DNA from: Loripinus fragilis
Taxonomy: Eukaryota; Mollusca; Bivalvia; Lucinida; Lucinidae
DNA: 64,000 nucleotides
Direction: 5' to 3'
Assembly (NCBI GenBank): GCA_964019695.1
Contig: OZ026524.1
Coordinates: forward strand, 32,823,550 to 32,887,549
This document shows, piece after piece, positions 1 through 12,040 of the stretch. The first letter of the stretch is position 1. Every line of letters starts with the position of its first letter. The notes below the pieces were generated by a model. It saw only the letters and a program-made list of their open reading frames with translations. It did not search any database and was not told the origin of the DNA. A program made the position numbers and the translations under genes.

Positions 1-78
1 AGCTAGATTTTGTATCAATATAGTTACACTGTCTATTAGTTTTCATAGACGGTCTGTTAATATAGCTAGACTGTCTAC

Positions 79-800
79 TAGTGTAGCTACATTGTCTATT
101 GATGTTCCTAGACTGTCCGTTAGTGTAGCTAGATTGTCTATCAATGTTGTTACACTGTCTTTTAATTTTCTTACACTGTCTGTTAGAGTAGCTACACTGT
201 CTATTAGTGTTCATATACTGTCTGTTCGTGTAGCTAGACTGTCTATTAGTGTAGCTACACTGTCTAATAGTGTTCCTAGATTGTCTATTAGTGTAGCTAG
301 ATTATCTATCAATATAGCTACACTGTCTATTAGTTTTCCTATACTGTCTGTTAGTGTAGCTAGACTGTCTTATAGTGTAGCTTCATTGTCTATTAGTGTT
401 CCTAGACTGTCTATTAGTATAGCTAGACTGTCTTTTAGAGTAGCTAGATTGTCTATCAATATAGCTACACTGTCTATTAGTTTTCCTATACTGTATGTTA
501 GTGTAGCTAGACTGTCTACTAGTGTAGCTACATGGTCTATTGATGTTCCTAGACTATCCGTTAGTGTAGCTAGATTGTCTATCTATGTAGCTACACTGTC
601 TATTAGTTTTCTTATACTGTCTGTGAGAGTAGATACACTGTCTATTTGTTTTCATCGACGGTCTATTAGTTAGCTACACTGTCTATTAGAGTTCTTAGAC
701 TGTCTGTTAGTGTAGCTAGACTGTCTATTAGTGTAGCTACACTTTCTAATAGTGTTCCTAGACTGTCTATTAGTGTAGCTAGACTGTCTACTAGTGTAGC
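79..800. repeat. Block homologous to 3416-4137 (offset 3,337)
   Basis: This block shares rare variants with 3416-4137: a C at TTTTCTTACACTG, the TTATAGTGTAGCTTCATTG monomer, TACATGGTC, a GAGTTCTTAG version of landmark A and ACTTTCTAATAG just after it. The copies differ by scattered substitutions and then diverge at about 800, where this copy has extra monomers (ACTAGTGTAGC and ATAAGTTTAGC). The offset is 159 monomers minus 2 bases. Confidence 0.85.
248..261. repeat. 14-bp perfect palindrome AGTGTAGCTACACT (exemplar)
   Basis: T-type monomers that follow an AGT end create the self-complementary 14-mer AGTGTAGCTACACT. In well-ordered trimer regions it recurs about every 63 bp, so the array holds it in very many copies (not counted). 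The R- and P-type monomers carry a second dyad, TAGAC-T-GTCTA (for example 8274-8284). Whether any dimeric protein binds these sites is unknown. Confidence 0.85.
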
Positions 801-1689
801 TACACTGTCTTATAGTGTTCCTAGACTGTCTATAAGTGTAGCTAGACTGTCTATAAGTTTAGCTACACTGTCTAATAGTGTTCCTAGACTGTCTATTAGT
901 GTAGCTAGACTGTCTATTTGAGTAGCTACACTGTCTAATAGTGTTCTTAGACTGTCTATTAGTGTAGCTACACTGTCTAATAGTGTTCCTAGACTGTCTA
1001 TTAGCGTAACTAGATTGTTTATCAATGTAGCTACACTGTCTATTTGTTTTCATAGACGGTCTATTAGAGAAGCTACACTGTCTATAAGTGTTCATAGACT
1101 GTCTGTTAGTGTAGCTAGACTGTATATTAATGTAGCTACACTGTCTTATAGTGTTCCTAGACTGTCTATTAGTGTAGCTAGATTGTCTATTAGTGTAGCT
1201 ACACTGTCTAATAGTGTTCCTAGACTGTCTATTTGTGTAGCTAGACTGTCTATTAGTGCAGCTACACTGTCTATTAGTGTTCATAGACTGTCTGTTAGTG
1301 TAGCTAGACTGTCTATTAGAGTAGCTACACTGTCTTATAGTGTTCCTAGACTGTCTATTAGTGTAGCTAGATTGTCTATTAGTATTCTTATACTGTCTGT
1401 TAGAGTAGCTACACTGTCTTTTAGTGTTCATATACTGTCTGTTAGTGTAGCTAGACTGTCTACTAGTGTAGCTACACTGTCTTATAGTGTTCCTACACTG
1501 TCCATTAGTGTAGCTAGACTGTCTTTTAGTGTAGCTACACTGTCTTATAGTGTTCCTAGACTGTCTATTAGTGTAGCTACATTGTATAATAGTGTTCCTA
1601 GACTGTCTACTAGTGTAGCTAGACTGTCTATTAGTATAGCTACACTGTCTAATAGTGTTCCTAGACTGTCTATTAGTGTAGCTAGATTG

Positions 1690-3105
1690 TGTATCAATAT
1701 AGCTACACTGTCTATTAATTTTCATAGACGGTCTGTTAGTGTAGCTAGACTGTCTACTAGTGTAGCTACATTGTCTATTGATGTTCCTAGACTGTCCGTT
1801 AGTGTATCTAGATTGTCTATTAATGTAGCTACACTGTCTTTTAATTTTCTTATACTGTCTGTTAGAGTAGCTACACTGTCTATTAGTGTTCATATACTGT
1901 CTGTTCGTGTAGCTAGACTGTCTATTAGTGTAGCTGCACTGTCTAATAGTGTTCCTAGACTGTCTATTAGTGTAGTTAGATTGTCAATCAATATAGCTAC
2001 ACTGTCTATAAGTTTTCCTATACTGTCTGTTAGTTTAGCTAGACTGTCTACTAGTGTAGCTACATTGTCTATTAGTGTTCCTAGACTGTCTATTAGTGTA
2101 GCTAGACTGTCTATTAGAGTAGCTAGATTGTCTATCAATATAGCTACACTGTCTATTAGTTTTCCTATACTGTATGTTAGTGTAGCTAGACTGTGTACTA
2201 GTGTAGCTACATTGTCTATTGATGTTCCTAGACTGTCATTTAGTGTAGCTAGATTGTCTATCAATGTAGCTACACTGTCTATAAAATTTCTTATACTGTC
2301 TGTTAGAGTAGCTACACTGTCTATTTGTTTTCATCGACGGTCTATTAGTAAGCTACACTGTCTATTAGAGTTCATAGATTGTCTGTTAGTGTAGCTAGAC
2401 TGTCTATTAGTGTAGCTACACTGTCTAATAGTCTTCCTAGACTGTCTATTAGTGTAGCTAGACTGTCTACTAGTGTAGCTACACTGTCTTATAGTTTTCC
2501 TAGACTGTCTATTAGTGTAGCTAGACTGTCTATTAGTATTCTTATACTGTCTGTTAGAGTAGCTACACTGTCTTTTAGTGTTCATATACTGTCTGTTAAT
2601 GTAGCTAGACTGACTACTAGTGTAGCTACACTGTCTTATAGTGTTCCTATACTGTCCATTAGTGTAGCTAGACTGTCTATTAGTGTAGCTTCACTGTCTA
2701 ATAGTGTTCTTAGACTGTCTATTAGTGTAGCTAGCTTGTCTATTAGAGTAGCTACACTGTCTAATAGTGTTGCTACACTGTCTATTAGTGTAGCTACACT
2801 GTCTAATAGTGTTCCTAGACTGTCTGTTAGCGTAACTAGATTGTTTATCAATGTAGCTACACTGTCTATTTGTTTTCATAGAAGGTCTATTAGAGAAGCT
2901 ACACTGTCTATTAGTGTTCATAGACTGTCTGTTAGAGAAGCTACACTGTCTCTTAATGTAGCTACACTGTCTTATAGTGTTCCTAGACTGTCTATTAGTG
3001 TAGCTAGATTGTCTATAAGTGTAGCTACACTGTCTTATAGTGTTCCTAGACTGTCTATTAGTGTAGCTAGACTGTCTGTTTATGTAGCTACACTGTCTTT
3101 TAGTG
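1690..3105. repeat. Block homologous to 5174-6547 (offset 3,484 then 3,442)
   Basis: The block spans landmarks A (2335) and B (2830) and matches 5174-6547. A 42-bp (two-monomer) deletion in the other copy near 5,898 changes the offset from 3,484 to 3,442. A shared rare CATAGAAGG variant after landmark B supports common descent. Landmark A here has lost one further base (TAGTAAGC for TAGTTAGC), so the plus frame reads through into a short unrelated tail. Confidence 0.85.
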
Positions 3106-3415
3106 TTCATATACTGTCTGTTCGTGTAGCTAGACTGTCTATTAGTGTAGCTACACTGTCTAATAGTGTTCCTAGACTGTCTATTAGTGTAGCTAGATTG
3201 TCTATCAATATAGCTACACTGTCTATTAGTTTTCCAATACTGTATGTTAGTGTAGCTAGACTGTCTACTCGTGTAGCTACATTGTCTATTAGTGTTCCTA
3301 GACTGTCTATAAGTGTAGCTAGACTGTCTATTAGAGTAGCTAGATTGTCTATCAATATAGCTTCACTGTCTATTAGTTTTCCTATACTGTATGTTAGTGT
3401 AGCTAGACTGTCTAC

Positions 3416-4137
3416 TAGTGTAGCTACATTGTCTATTGATGTTCCTAGACTGTCCGTTAGTGTAGCTAGATTGTCTATCAATGTAGCTACACTGTCTTTT
3501 GATTTTCTTACACTGTCTGTTAGAGTAGCTACTCTGTCTATTAGTGTTCATATACTGTCTGTTCGTGTAGCTAGACTGTCTATTAGTGTAGCTACACTGT
3601 CTAATAGTGTTCCTAGATTGTCTATTAGTGTAGCTAGATTGTCTATCAATATAGCTACACTGTCTATTAGTTTTCCTATACTGTCTGTTAGTGTAGCTAG
3701 ACTGTCTTATAGTGTAGCTTCATTGTCTATTAGTGTTCCTAGACTGTCTATTAGTATAGCTAGACTGTCTTTTAGAGTAGCTAGATTGTCTATCAATATA
3801 GCTACACTGTCTATTAGTTTTCCTATACTGTATGTTAGTGTAGCTAGACTGTCTACTAGTGTAGCTACATGGTCTATTGATGTTCCTAGACTATCCGTTA
3901 GTGTAGCTAGATTGTCTATCTATGTAGCTACACTGTCTATTAGTTTTCTTATACTGTCTCTGAGAGTAGCTACACTGTCTATTTGTTTTCATCGACGGTC
4001 TATTAGTTAGCTACACTGTCTATTAGAGTTCTTAGACTGTCTGTTAGTGTAGCTAGACTGTCTATTAGTGTAGCTACACTTTCTAATAGTGTTCCTAGAC
4101 TGTCTATTAGTGTAGCTAGACTGTCTATTAGAGTAGC
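3416..4137. repeat. Sister block of 79-800
   Basis: This is the second copy of the pair at offset 3,337. It includes landmark A at 3993 in its GAGTTCTTAG form. After 4137 it runs into landmark B at 4215 with fewer monomers than the first copy. Confidence 0.85.
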
Positions 4138-4210
4138 TACACTGTCTAATAGTGTTCTTAGACTGTCTATTAGTGTAGCTACACTGTCTAATAGTGTTGC
4201 TAGACTGTCT

Positions 4211-4284
4211 GTTAGCGTAACTAGATTGTTTATCAATGTAGCTACACTGTCTATTTGTTTTCATAGACGGTCTATTAGAGAAGC
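4211..4284 (+). repeat. Higher-order landmark B (exemplar; 29 copies)
   Basis: This landmark is GTTAGCGTAACTAG, then TTGTTTATCAATG, then a CATAGACGG monomer ending GAGAAGC. GCGTAAC starts at 1004, 2830, 4215, 6272, 7952, 9905, 11521, 13054, 15381, 17836, 21077, 22694, 25158, 27244, 29230, 31224, 33427, 35399, 38967, 40651, 42623, 44140, 46112, 49514 (mutated to GCCTAAC), 53367, 55339, 57313, 59939 and 61933. It normally follows landmark A by a few hundred bases. It is missing from some A-to-A intervals (14047-14844, 18790-20729, 37024-38619, 47737-49145, 51265-53013) and doubled in others (11299-14047, 14844-18790, 20729-24634). B-containing segments have therefore been gained and lost as modules. 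Confidence 0.9.
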
Positions 4285-5173
4285 TACACTGTCTATAAGT
4301 GTTCATAGACTGTCTGTTAGTGTAGCTAGACTGTATATTAATGTAGCTACACTGTCTTATAGTTTTCCTAGACTGTCTATTAGTGTAGCTAGATTGTCTA
4401 TTAGTGTAGCTACACTGTCTTATAGTGTTCCTAGACTGTCTATTAGTGTAGCTAGACTGTCTATTAGTGCAGCTACACTGTCTATTAGTGTTCATAGACT
4501 GTCTGTTAGTGCAGCTAGACTGTCAAGTAGAGTAGCTACACTGTCTTATAGTGTTCCTAGACTGTCTATTAGTGTAGCTAGATTGTCTATTAGTGTAGCT
4601 ACACTGTCTAATAGTGTTCCTAGACTGTCTACTAGTGTAGCTACACTGTCTATTAGAGTAGCTACACCGTCTAATAGTGTCCCTAGACTGTCTATTAGTG
4701 TAGCTAGATTGTCTATCAATATAGCTACACTGTATATTAGTTTTTATAGACGGTCTGTTAGTGTAGCTAGACTGTCTACTAGTGTGGCTACATTGTCTAT
4801 TGATGTTCCTAAATTGTCCGTTAGTGAAGCTAGATTGTCTATCAATGTAGCTACACTGTCTATTAGTTTTCTTATACTGTCTGTTAGAGTAGCTTCACTG
4901 TCTATTAGTGTTCATATACTGTCTGTTAGTGTAGCTAGACTGTCTATCAGTGTAGCTACGCTGTCTAATAGTGTTCCTAGACTGTCTATTAGTGTAGCTA
5001 GGTTGTCTATTAGTGTAGCTACACTGTCTAATAGTGTTCCTAGACTGTCTATTAGTGTAGCTACATTGTCTAATAGTGTTCCTAGACTGTCTTCTAGTGT
5101 AGCTAGACTGTCTATTAGTGTAGCTACACTGTCAAATAGTGTTCCTAGACTGTCTATTTGTGTAGCTAGATTG

Positions 5174-6547
5174 AGTATCAATATAGCTACACTGTCTATT
5201 AGTTTTCATAGACGGTCTGTTAGTGTAGCTAGACTATCTACTAGTGTAGCTACATTGTCTATTGATGTTCCTAGACTGTCCGTTAGTGTAGCTAGATTGT
5301 CTATTAATGTAGCTACACTGTCTTTTAATTTTCTTATACTGTCTGTTAGAGTAGCTACACTGTCTATTAGTGTTCATATACTGTCTGTTCGTGTAGCTAG
5401 AATGTCTTTTAGTGTAGCTACACTGTCTAATAGTGTTCCTAGACTGTCTATTAGTGTAGCTAGATTGTCTATCAATATAGCTACACTGTCTATAAGTTTT
5501 CCTATACTGTCTGTTAGTGTAGCTAGACTGTCTACTAGTGTAGCTACATTGTCTATTAGTGTTCCTAGACTGTCTATTAGTGTAGCTAGACTGTCTATTA
5601 GAGTAGCTAGATTGTCTATCAATATAGCTACACTGTCTATTAGTTTTCCTATACTGTATGTTAGTGTAGCTAGACTGTCTACTAGTGTAGCTACATTGTC
5701 TATTGATGTTCCTAGACTGTCCTTTAGTGTAGCTAGATTGTCTATCAATGTAGCTACACTGTCTATAAGTTTTCTTATACTGTCTGTTAGAGTAGCTACA
5801 CTGTCTATTTGTTTTCATCGACGGTCTATTAGTTAGCTACACTGTCTATTAGAGTTCATAGATTGTCTGTTAGTGTAGCTAGACTGTCTATTAGTGTAGC
5901 TAGACTGTCTACTAGTGTAGCTACACTGTCTTATAGTGTTCCTAGACTGTCTATTAGTGTAGCTAGACTGTCTATTGGTTTTCTTATACTGTCTGTTAGA
6001 GTAGCTACACTGTCTTTTAGTGTTCATATACTGTCTGTTAGTGTAGCTAGACTGTCTACTAGTGTAGCTACACTGTCTAATAGTGTTCCTAGACTGTCCA
6101 TTAGTGTAGCTAGACTGTCTATTAGTGTAGCTTCACTGTCTAATAGTGTTCTTAGACTGTCTATTAGTGTAGCTAGCTTGTCTATTAGAGTAGCTACACT
6201 GTCTAATAGTGTTCCTACACTGTCTATTAGTGTAGCTACACTGTCTAATAGTGTTCCTAGACTGTCTGTTAGCGTAACTAGATTGTTTATCAATGTAGCT
6301 ACACTGTCTATTTGTTTTCATAGAAGGTCTATTAGAGAAGCAACACTGTCTATTAGTGTTCATAGACTGTCTGTTAGTGTAGCTACACTGTCTATTAATG
6401 TAGCTACACTGTCTTATAGTGTTCCTAGACTGTCTATTAGTGTAGCTAGATTGTCTATTAGTGTAGCTACACTGTCTTATAGTGTTCCTAGACTGTCTAT
6501 TAGTGTAGCTAGACTGTCTATTTATGTAGCTACACTGTCTTTTAGTG
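5174..6547. repeat. Sister block of 1690-3105
   Basis: The block contains A at 5819 and B at 6272 and lacks two monomers found in the other copy. Its left part (5,174-5,819) is also very close to 10,669-11,299, so this A-upstream module exists in several dispersed versions. Confidence 0.85.
5811..5861 (+). repeat. Higher-order landmark A (exemplar; 33 copies)
   Basis: The landmark is TTTTCATCGACGG, then TCTATTAGTTAGCTACAC, then GAGTTCATAG. It contains a 20-bp monomer (TAGT directly followed by TAGCTA, one G missing) and the only dense CpG cluster in the array. CGACGG (or its mutated form) starts at 656, 2335, 3993, 5819, 7604, 9200, 11299, 14047, 14844, 18790, 19671, 20729, 24634, 26720, 28882, 30645, 32848, 35051, 37024, 38619, 40297, 42275, 43786, 45764, 47737, 49145, 51265, 53013, 54991, 56963, 59589, 61522 and 63600. 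Mean spacing is about 1,967 bp, range 797-3,946. Mutated copies are CAACGG (20729), CGACGA (24634) and CGACGT (26720, 45764). Most plus-frame ORFs end here because of the frame shift. Confidence 0.93.
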
Positions 6548-7939
6548 TTCATAGACTGTCTGTTAGTGTAGCTTGACTGTCTATTAGTGTAGCTACACTG
6601 TCTTATAGTGTTCATAGACTGTCTATTAGTGTAGCTAGATTGCCAATTAGTGTAGCTACACTATCTAATAGTGTTCCTAGACTGTCTACTAGTGTAGCTA
6701 GACTGTCTATTAGAGTAGATACACTGTCTATTAGTGTTCCTAGACTGTCTATTAGTGTAGCTAGATTGTCTTATAATATAGCTACACTGTCTATTAGTTT
6801 TCATAGACGGTCTGTTAGTGTAGCTAGACTTTCTACTATTGTAGCTACATTGTCTATTGCTGTTCCTAGACTGTCCGTTAGTGAAGCTAGATTGTCTATC
6901 AATGTAGCTACACTGTCTCTAAGTTTTCTTATATACTGTGTGTTAGTGTAGCTACACTGTCTATTAGTTTTCATATACTGTCTGTTAGTGTAGCTAGACT
7001 GTCTATCAGTGTAGCTACACTGTCTAATAGTGTTCCTAGACTGTCTATTAGTGTAGTTAGACTGTCTATTTGTGTAGCTACACTGTCTAATAGTTTTCAT
7101 AGACTGTCTATTAGTGCAGCTAGACTGTCTATTAGTGTAGCTACACTGTCTAATAGTGTTCCTAGACTCTCTAATAGTGTAGATAGACTGTCTATTAGTG
7201 TAGCTACACTGTCTATTAGTGTTCCTAGACTGTCTAATAGTGTAGCTAGATTTTGTATCAATATAGCTACACTGTCTATTAGTTTTCATAGAAGGTCTGC
7301 TAGTGTAGCTAGACTCTCTACTAGTGTAGCTACATTGTCTATTAGTGTTCCTAGACTGTCTATTAGTATAGCTAGACTGTCTATTAGAGTAGCTAGATTG
7401 TCTATCAATATAGCTACACTGTCTATTAGTTTTCCTATACTGTATGTTTGTGTAGCTAGACTGTCTACTAGTGTAGCTACATGGTTATTGAAGTTCCTAG
7501 ACTATCCGTTAGTGTAGCTAGATTGTCTATCAATGTAGCTACACTGTCTATTAGTATTCTTTTACTGTCTGTTAGAGTAGCTACACTGTCTATTTGTTTT
7601 CATCGACGGTCTATTAGTTAGCTACACTGTCTATTAGAGTTCATAGACTGTCTGTTAGTTTAGCTAGACTGTCTATTAGTGTAGCTACACTGTCTAATAG
7701 TTTTCCTAGACTGTCTATTAGTGTAGCTAGACTGTCTACTAGTGTAGCTACACTGTCTTATAGTGTTCCTAGACTGTCTATTAGTGTAGCTAGACTGTCT
7801 ATAAGTTTAGCTACACTGTAAAATAGTGTTCCTAGACTGTCTATTAGTGTAGCTAGACTGTCTATTAGAGTAGCTACACTATCTAATAGTGTTCTTAGAC
7901 TGTCTATTAGTGTAGCTACACTGTCTAATAGTGTTCCTA
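6548..7939. repeat. Divergent satellite segment
   Basis: These are ordinary monomers with more private changes than their neighbours: CTTATATACTGTGTG near 6,930, a 2-bp loss at TACATGGTTATTG near 7,484, and ACTGTAAAATAG near 7,817. It holds landmark A at 7604. I see no non-satellite sequence here. Confidence 0.85.
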
Positions 7940-8360
7940 GACTGTATGTTAGCGTAACTAGATTGTTTATCAATGTAGCTACACTATCTATTTGTTTTCA
8001 TAGACGGTCTATTAGAGAAGCTAAACTGTCTATAAGTGTTCATAGACTGTCTGTAAGTGTAGCTAGACCTTATATTAATGTAGCTACACTGTCTTATAGT
8101 GTTCCTAGACTGTCTATTAGTGTAGCTAGATTGTCTATTAGTGTAGCTACACTGTCTTATAGTGTTCCTAGACTGTCTATTAGTGTAGCTAGACTGTCTA
8201 TTAGTGCAGCTACACTGTCTATTAGTGCAGCTACACTGTCTATTAGTGTTCATAGACTGTCTGTTAGTGTAGCTAGACTGTCTATTAGTGTAGCTACACT
8301 GTCTTATAGTGTTCCTAGACTGTCTATTAGTGTAGCTAGATTGTCTATTAGTGTAGCTAC
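7940..8360. repeat. Block homologous to 9893-10292 (offset 1,953)
   Basis: The two copies share GTATGTTAGCG before landmark B, GCTAAACTGTC, TGTAAGTGTAG and the odd GCTAGACCTTATATTAATG monomer. This copy has one extra GTGCAGCTACAC monomer near 8,220, so the offset drops from 1,953 (93 monomers) to 1,932 beyond it. Confidence 0.85.
8270..8332 (+). repeat. Exemplar 63-bp trimer, the middle level of the repeat
   Basis: This is a clean copy of the second-level unit: three 21-mers beginning TAGCTAGACT (8270), TAGCTACACT (8291) and TTCCTAGACT (8312). The order R-type, T-type, P-type (named for the translated residue: VARLS, VATLS, VPRLS) recurs through most of the window. The third slot is often replaced by TTTCATAGACGG, TTCATATACTG, TTTCCTATACTG or TTTTCTTATACTG variants. 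Deletions between homologous blocks are often whole multiples of this scheme, for example 63 bp (three monomers) between 36,280 and 36,345 relative to its sister copy near 37,940. Confidence 0.9.
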
Positions 8361-9892
8361 ACTGTCTAATAGTGTTCCTAGACTGTCTACTAGAGTAGCT
8401 AGACTGTCTATTAGAAATACTACACCGTCTAATAGTGTCCCTAGACTGTCTATTAGTGTAGCTAGATTGTCTATTAATATAGCTACACTGTCTATTTGTT
8501 TTTATAAACGGTCTGTTAGTGTAGCTAGACTGTCTACTAGTGTAGCTACATTGTCTATTGATGTTCCTAGACTGTCCGTTAAGTGAAGCTAGATTGTCTA
8601 TCAATGTAGCTACACTGTCTATTAGTTTTCTTTTACTGTCTGTTAGAGTAGCTACACTGTCTATTAGTGTTCATATACTGTCTGTTAGTGTAGCTAGACT
8701 GTCTATCAGTGTAGTTACACTGTCTAATAGAGTTCCTAGACTGTCTATTAGTGTAGCTAGGTTGTCTATTAGTGTAGCTTCACTGTCTAATAGTGTTCCT
8801 AAACTGTCTATTAGTGTAGCTACATTGTCTAATAGTGTTCCTAGACTGTCTACTAGTGTAGCTAGATTGTCTATTAGTGTAGCTACACTGTCTAATAGTG
8901 TTCCTAGACTGTCTACTAGTGTAGCTAGATTGTCTATTAGTGTTCCTAGACTGTCTATTAGTATAGCTAGACTGTCTATTAGTGTAGCTAGATTTTGTAT
9001 CAATATAGCTACACTGTCTATTAGTTTTCATATACTGTATGTTAGTGTAGCTAGACTGTCTACTACTGTAGCTACATTGTCTATTGATGTTCATAGACTG
9101 TCCTTTAGTGTAGCTAGATTGTCTATCAATGTAGCTACACTGTCTATAAGTTTTCTTATACTGTTTGTTAGAGTAGCTACACTGTCTATTTGTTTTCATC
9201 GACGGTCTATTAGTTAGCTACACTGTCTATTAGAGTTCATAGACTGTCTGCAAGTGTAGCTAGATTGTCTATCAATATAGCTACACTGTCTATTAGTTTT
9301 TATAGACGGTCTGTTAGTGTAGCTAGACTGTCTACTAGTGTAGCTACATTGTCTATTGATGTTCCTTAACTGTCCGTTAGTGAAGCTAGATTGTCTATCA
9401 ATGTAGCTACACTGTCTATTAGTTTTCTTATACTGTCTGTTAGAGTAGCTACACTGTCTATTAGTGTTCATATACTGTCTGTTAGTGTAGCTAGACTGTC
9501 TATCAGTGTAGCTACGCTGTCTAATAGTGTTCCTAGACTGTCTATTAGTGTAGCTAGGTTGTCTATTAGTGTAGCTACACTGTCTTATAGTGTTCCTAGA
9601 CTGTCTATTAGTGTAGCTTCATTGTCTAATAGTGTTCCTAGACTGTCTACTAGTGTAGCTAGACTGTCTATTAGTGTAGCTACACTGTCTAATAGTGTTC
9701 CTAGACTGTCTATTAGTGTAGCTAGATTGTGTATCAATATAGCTACACTGTCTATTAGTTTTCATAGACGGTCTGTTAGTGTAGCAAGACTATCTACTAG
9801 TGTAGCTATATTGTCTATTGATGTTCTTAGACTGTCCGTTAGTGTAGCTAGATTGTCAATTAGTGTAGCTACACTGTCTAATAGTGTTCCTA
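8361..9892. repeat. Satellite segment with GCTAGGTTG and TCAGTGTAG variants
   Basis: The segment is made of 21-mers carrying TCTATCAGTG, GCTACGCTG and GCTAGGTTG variants, which return at about 4,940-5,020 and 10,420-10,500. Landmark A is at 9200. Single-base indels near 8,580 (GTTAAGTGAAGC) and a substitution near 9,366 (GTTCCTTAACTG) break the plus frame. No unique sequence is present. Confidence 0.85.
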
Positions 9893-10292
9893 GACTGTAT
9901 GTTAGCGTAACTAGATTGTTTATCAATGTAGCTACACTATCTATTTGTTTTCATAGACGGTCTATTAGAGAAGCTAAACTGTCTATAAGTGTTCATAGAC
10001 TGTCTGTAAGTGTAGCTAGACCTTATATTAATGTAGCTACACTGTCTTATAGTGTTCCTAGACTGTCTATTAGTGTAGCTAGAGTGTCTATTAGTGTAGC
10101 TACACTGTCTTATAGTGTTCCTAGACTGTCTATTAGTGTAGCTAGACTGTCTATTAGTGCAGCTACACTGTCTATTAGTGTTCATAGACTGTCTGTTAGT
10201 GTAGCTAGACTGTCTATTAGTGTAGCTACACTGTCTTATAGTGTTCCTAGACTGTCTATTAGTGTAGCTAGATTGTCTATTAGTGTAGCTAC
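9893..10292. repeat. Sister block of 7940-8360
   Basis: This is the second copy, spanning landmark B at 9905. It shares the rare GCTAGACCTTATATTAATG monomer. A private change, GCTAGAGTG, lies near 10,081. Confidence 0.85.
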
Positions 10293-10336
10293 ACTGTCTA
10301 AAAGTGTTCCTAGACTGTCTATTAGAGTAGCTAGAC

Positions 10337-11290
10337 TGTCTATTAGTTTCCTTATACTGTCTGTTAGAGTAGCTACACTGTCTATTAGTGTTCATATACT
10401 GTCTGTTAGTGTAGCTAGACTGTCTATCAGTGTAGCTACGCTGTCTAATAGTGTTCCTAGACTGTCTATTAGTGTAGCTAGGTTGTCTATTAGTGTAGCT
10501 ACACTGTCTAATAGTGTTCGTAGACTGTCTATTAGTGTAGCTACATTGTCTAATAGTGTTTCTAGACTGTCTACTAGTATAGCTAGACTGTCTATTAGTG
10601 TAGCTACACTGTCTAATAGTGTTCCTAGACTGTCTCTTAGTGTATCTAGATTGTGTATCAATATAGCTACACTGTCTATTAGTTTTCATAGACGGTCTGT
10701 TAGTGTAGCTAGACTGTCTACTAGTGTAGCTACATTGTCTATTGATGTTCCTAGACTGTCCGTTAGTGTAGCTAGATTGGCTATCAATGTAGCTACTCTG
10801 TCTTTTTATTTTCTTATACTGTCTGTTAGAGTAGCTACACTGTCTATTAGTGTTCATATACTGTCTGTTCCAGTAGCTAGACTGTCTATTAGTGTAGCTA
10901 CACTGTCTAATAGTGTTCCTAGACTGTCTATAAGTGTAGCTAGATTGTCTATCAATATAGCTACACTGTCTATTAGTTTTCCTATACTGTCTGTTAGTGT
11001 AGCTAGACTGTCTACTAGTGTAGCTACATTGTCTATTAGTGTTCCTAGACTGTCTATTAGTGTAGCTAGACTGTCTTTTAGAGTAGCTAGATTGTCTATC
11101 AATATAGCTACACTGTCTATTAGTTTTCCTATACTGTATGTTAGTGTAGCTAGACTGTCTACTAGTGTAGCTAAATTGTCTATTGATGTTCCTAGACTGT
11201 CCGTTAGTGTAGCTAGATTGTCTATCAATGTAGCTACACTGTCTATAAGTTTTCTTATATTGTCTGTTAGAGTAGCTACACTGTCTATTT
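10337..11290. repeat. Block homologous to 16462-17415 (offset 6,125)
   Basis: About 950 bp match at offset 6,125. Shared private variants include GTTCGTAGACTG, GTTTCTAGACTG, CTCTTAGTGTATCTAG, GATTGGCTATCAATG and TTTTTATTTTCTTATAC. The match stops where this copy enters landmark A at 11299 while the other continues into TATTAGTGTTCAT, so the second copy was cut just before its landmark. Confidence 0.85.
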
Positions 11291-11745
11291 GTTTTCATCG
11301 ACGGTCTATTAGCTAGCTACACTGTCTATTAGAGTTCATAGACTGTCTGTTAATGAAGCTAGACTGTCTATTAGTGTAGCTACACTGTCTAATAGTGTTC
11401 CTAGACTGTCTATTAGTGTAGCTAGACTGTCTTTTAGTGTAGCTACACTGTCTAATAGTGTTCCTAGACTGTCTATTAGTGTAGCTACACTGTCTAATAG
11501 TGTTGCTAGACTGTCTGTTAGCGTAACTAGATTGTTTATCAATGTAGCTACACTGTCTATTTGTTTTCATAGACGGTCTATTAGAGAAGCTACACTGTCT
11601 ATTAGTGTTCATAGACTGTCTGTTAATGTAGCTACACTGTCTATTAATGTAGCTACACTGTCTTATAGTGTTCCTAGACTGTCTATTAGTGTAGCTAGAT
11701 TGTCTATTAGTGTAGCTACACTGTCTTATAGTGTTCCTAGTGTGT

Positions 11746-12040
11746 CTATTAGTGTAGCTAGACTGTCTATTAGTGTAGCTACACTGTCTTTTAGTGTTCA
11801 TAGACTGTCTGTTAGTGTAGCTAGACTGTCTATTAGTGTAGCTACACTGTCTTATAGTGTTCATAGACTGTATATTAGTGTAGCTAGATTGTCTATTAGT
11901 GTAGCTACACTATCTTATAGTGTTCCTAGACTGTCTACTAGTGTAGCTAGACTGTCTATTAGAGTAGCTACACTGTCTAATAGTGTTCCTATACTGCCTT
12001 TTAGTGTAGGTAGATTGTCTATCAATATAGCTACACTGTC
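11746..12040. repeat. Block homologous to 13256-13550 (offset 1,510)
   Basis: Both copies carry GTTCCTATACTGCC followed by TTTTAGTGTAGGTAG and a TGTATATTAGTG monomer. The offset is 72 monomers minus 2, because the segment just before the second copy lacks two bases (TATAGTTCCTAG for TATAGTGTTCCTAG, near 13,245). A partial third echo sits at 12,070-12,290. Confidence 0.85.

Noticed and set aside
8274..8284. TAGAC-T-GTCTA as SMAD binding elements (GTCT/AGAC)
   Set aside because: The 4-bp SMAD core is too common to mean anything. No other support is visible.
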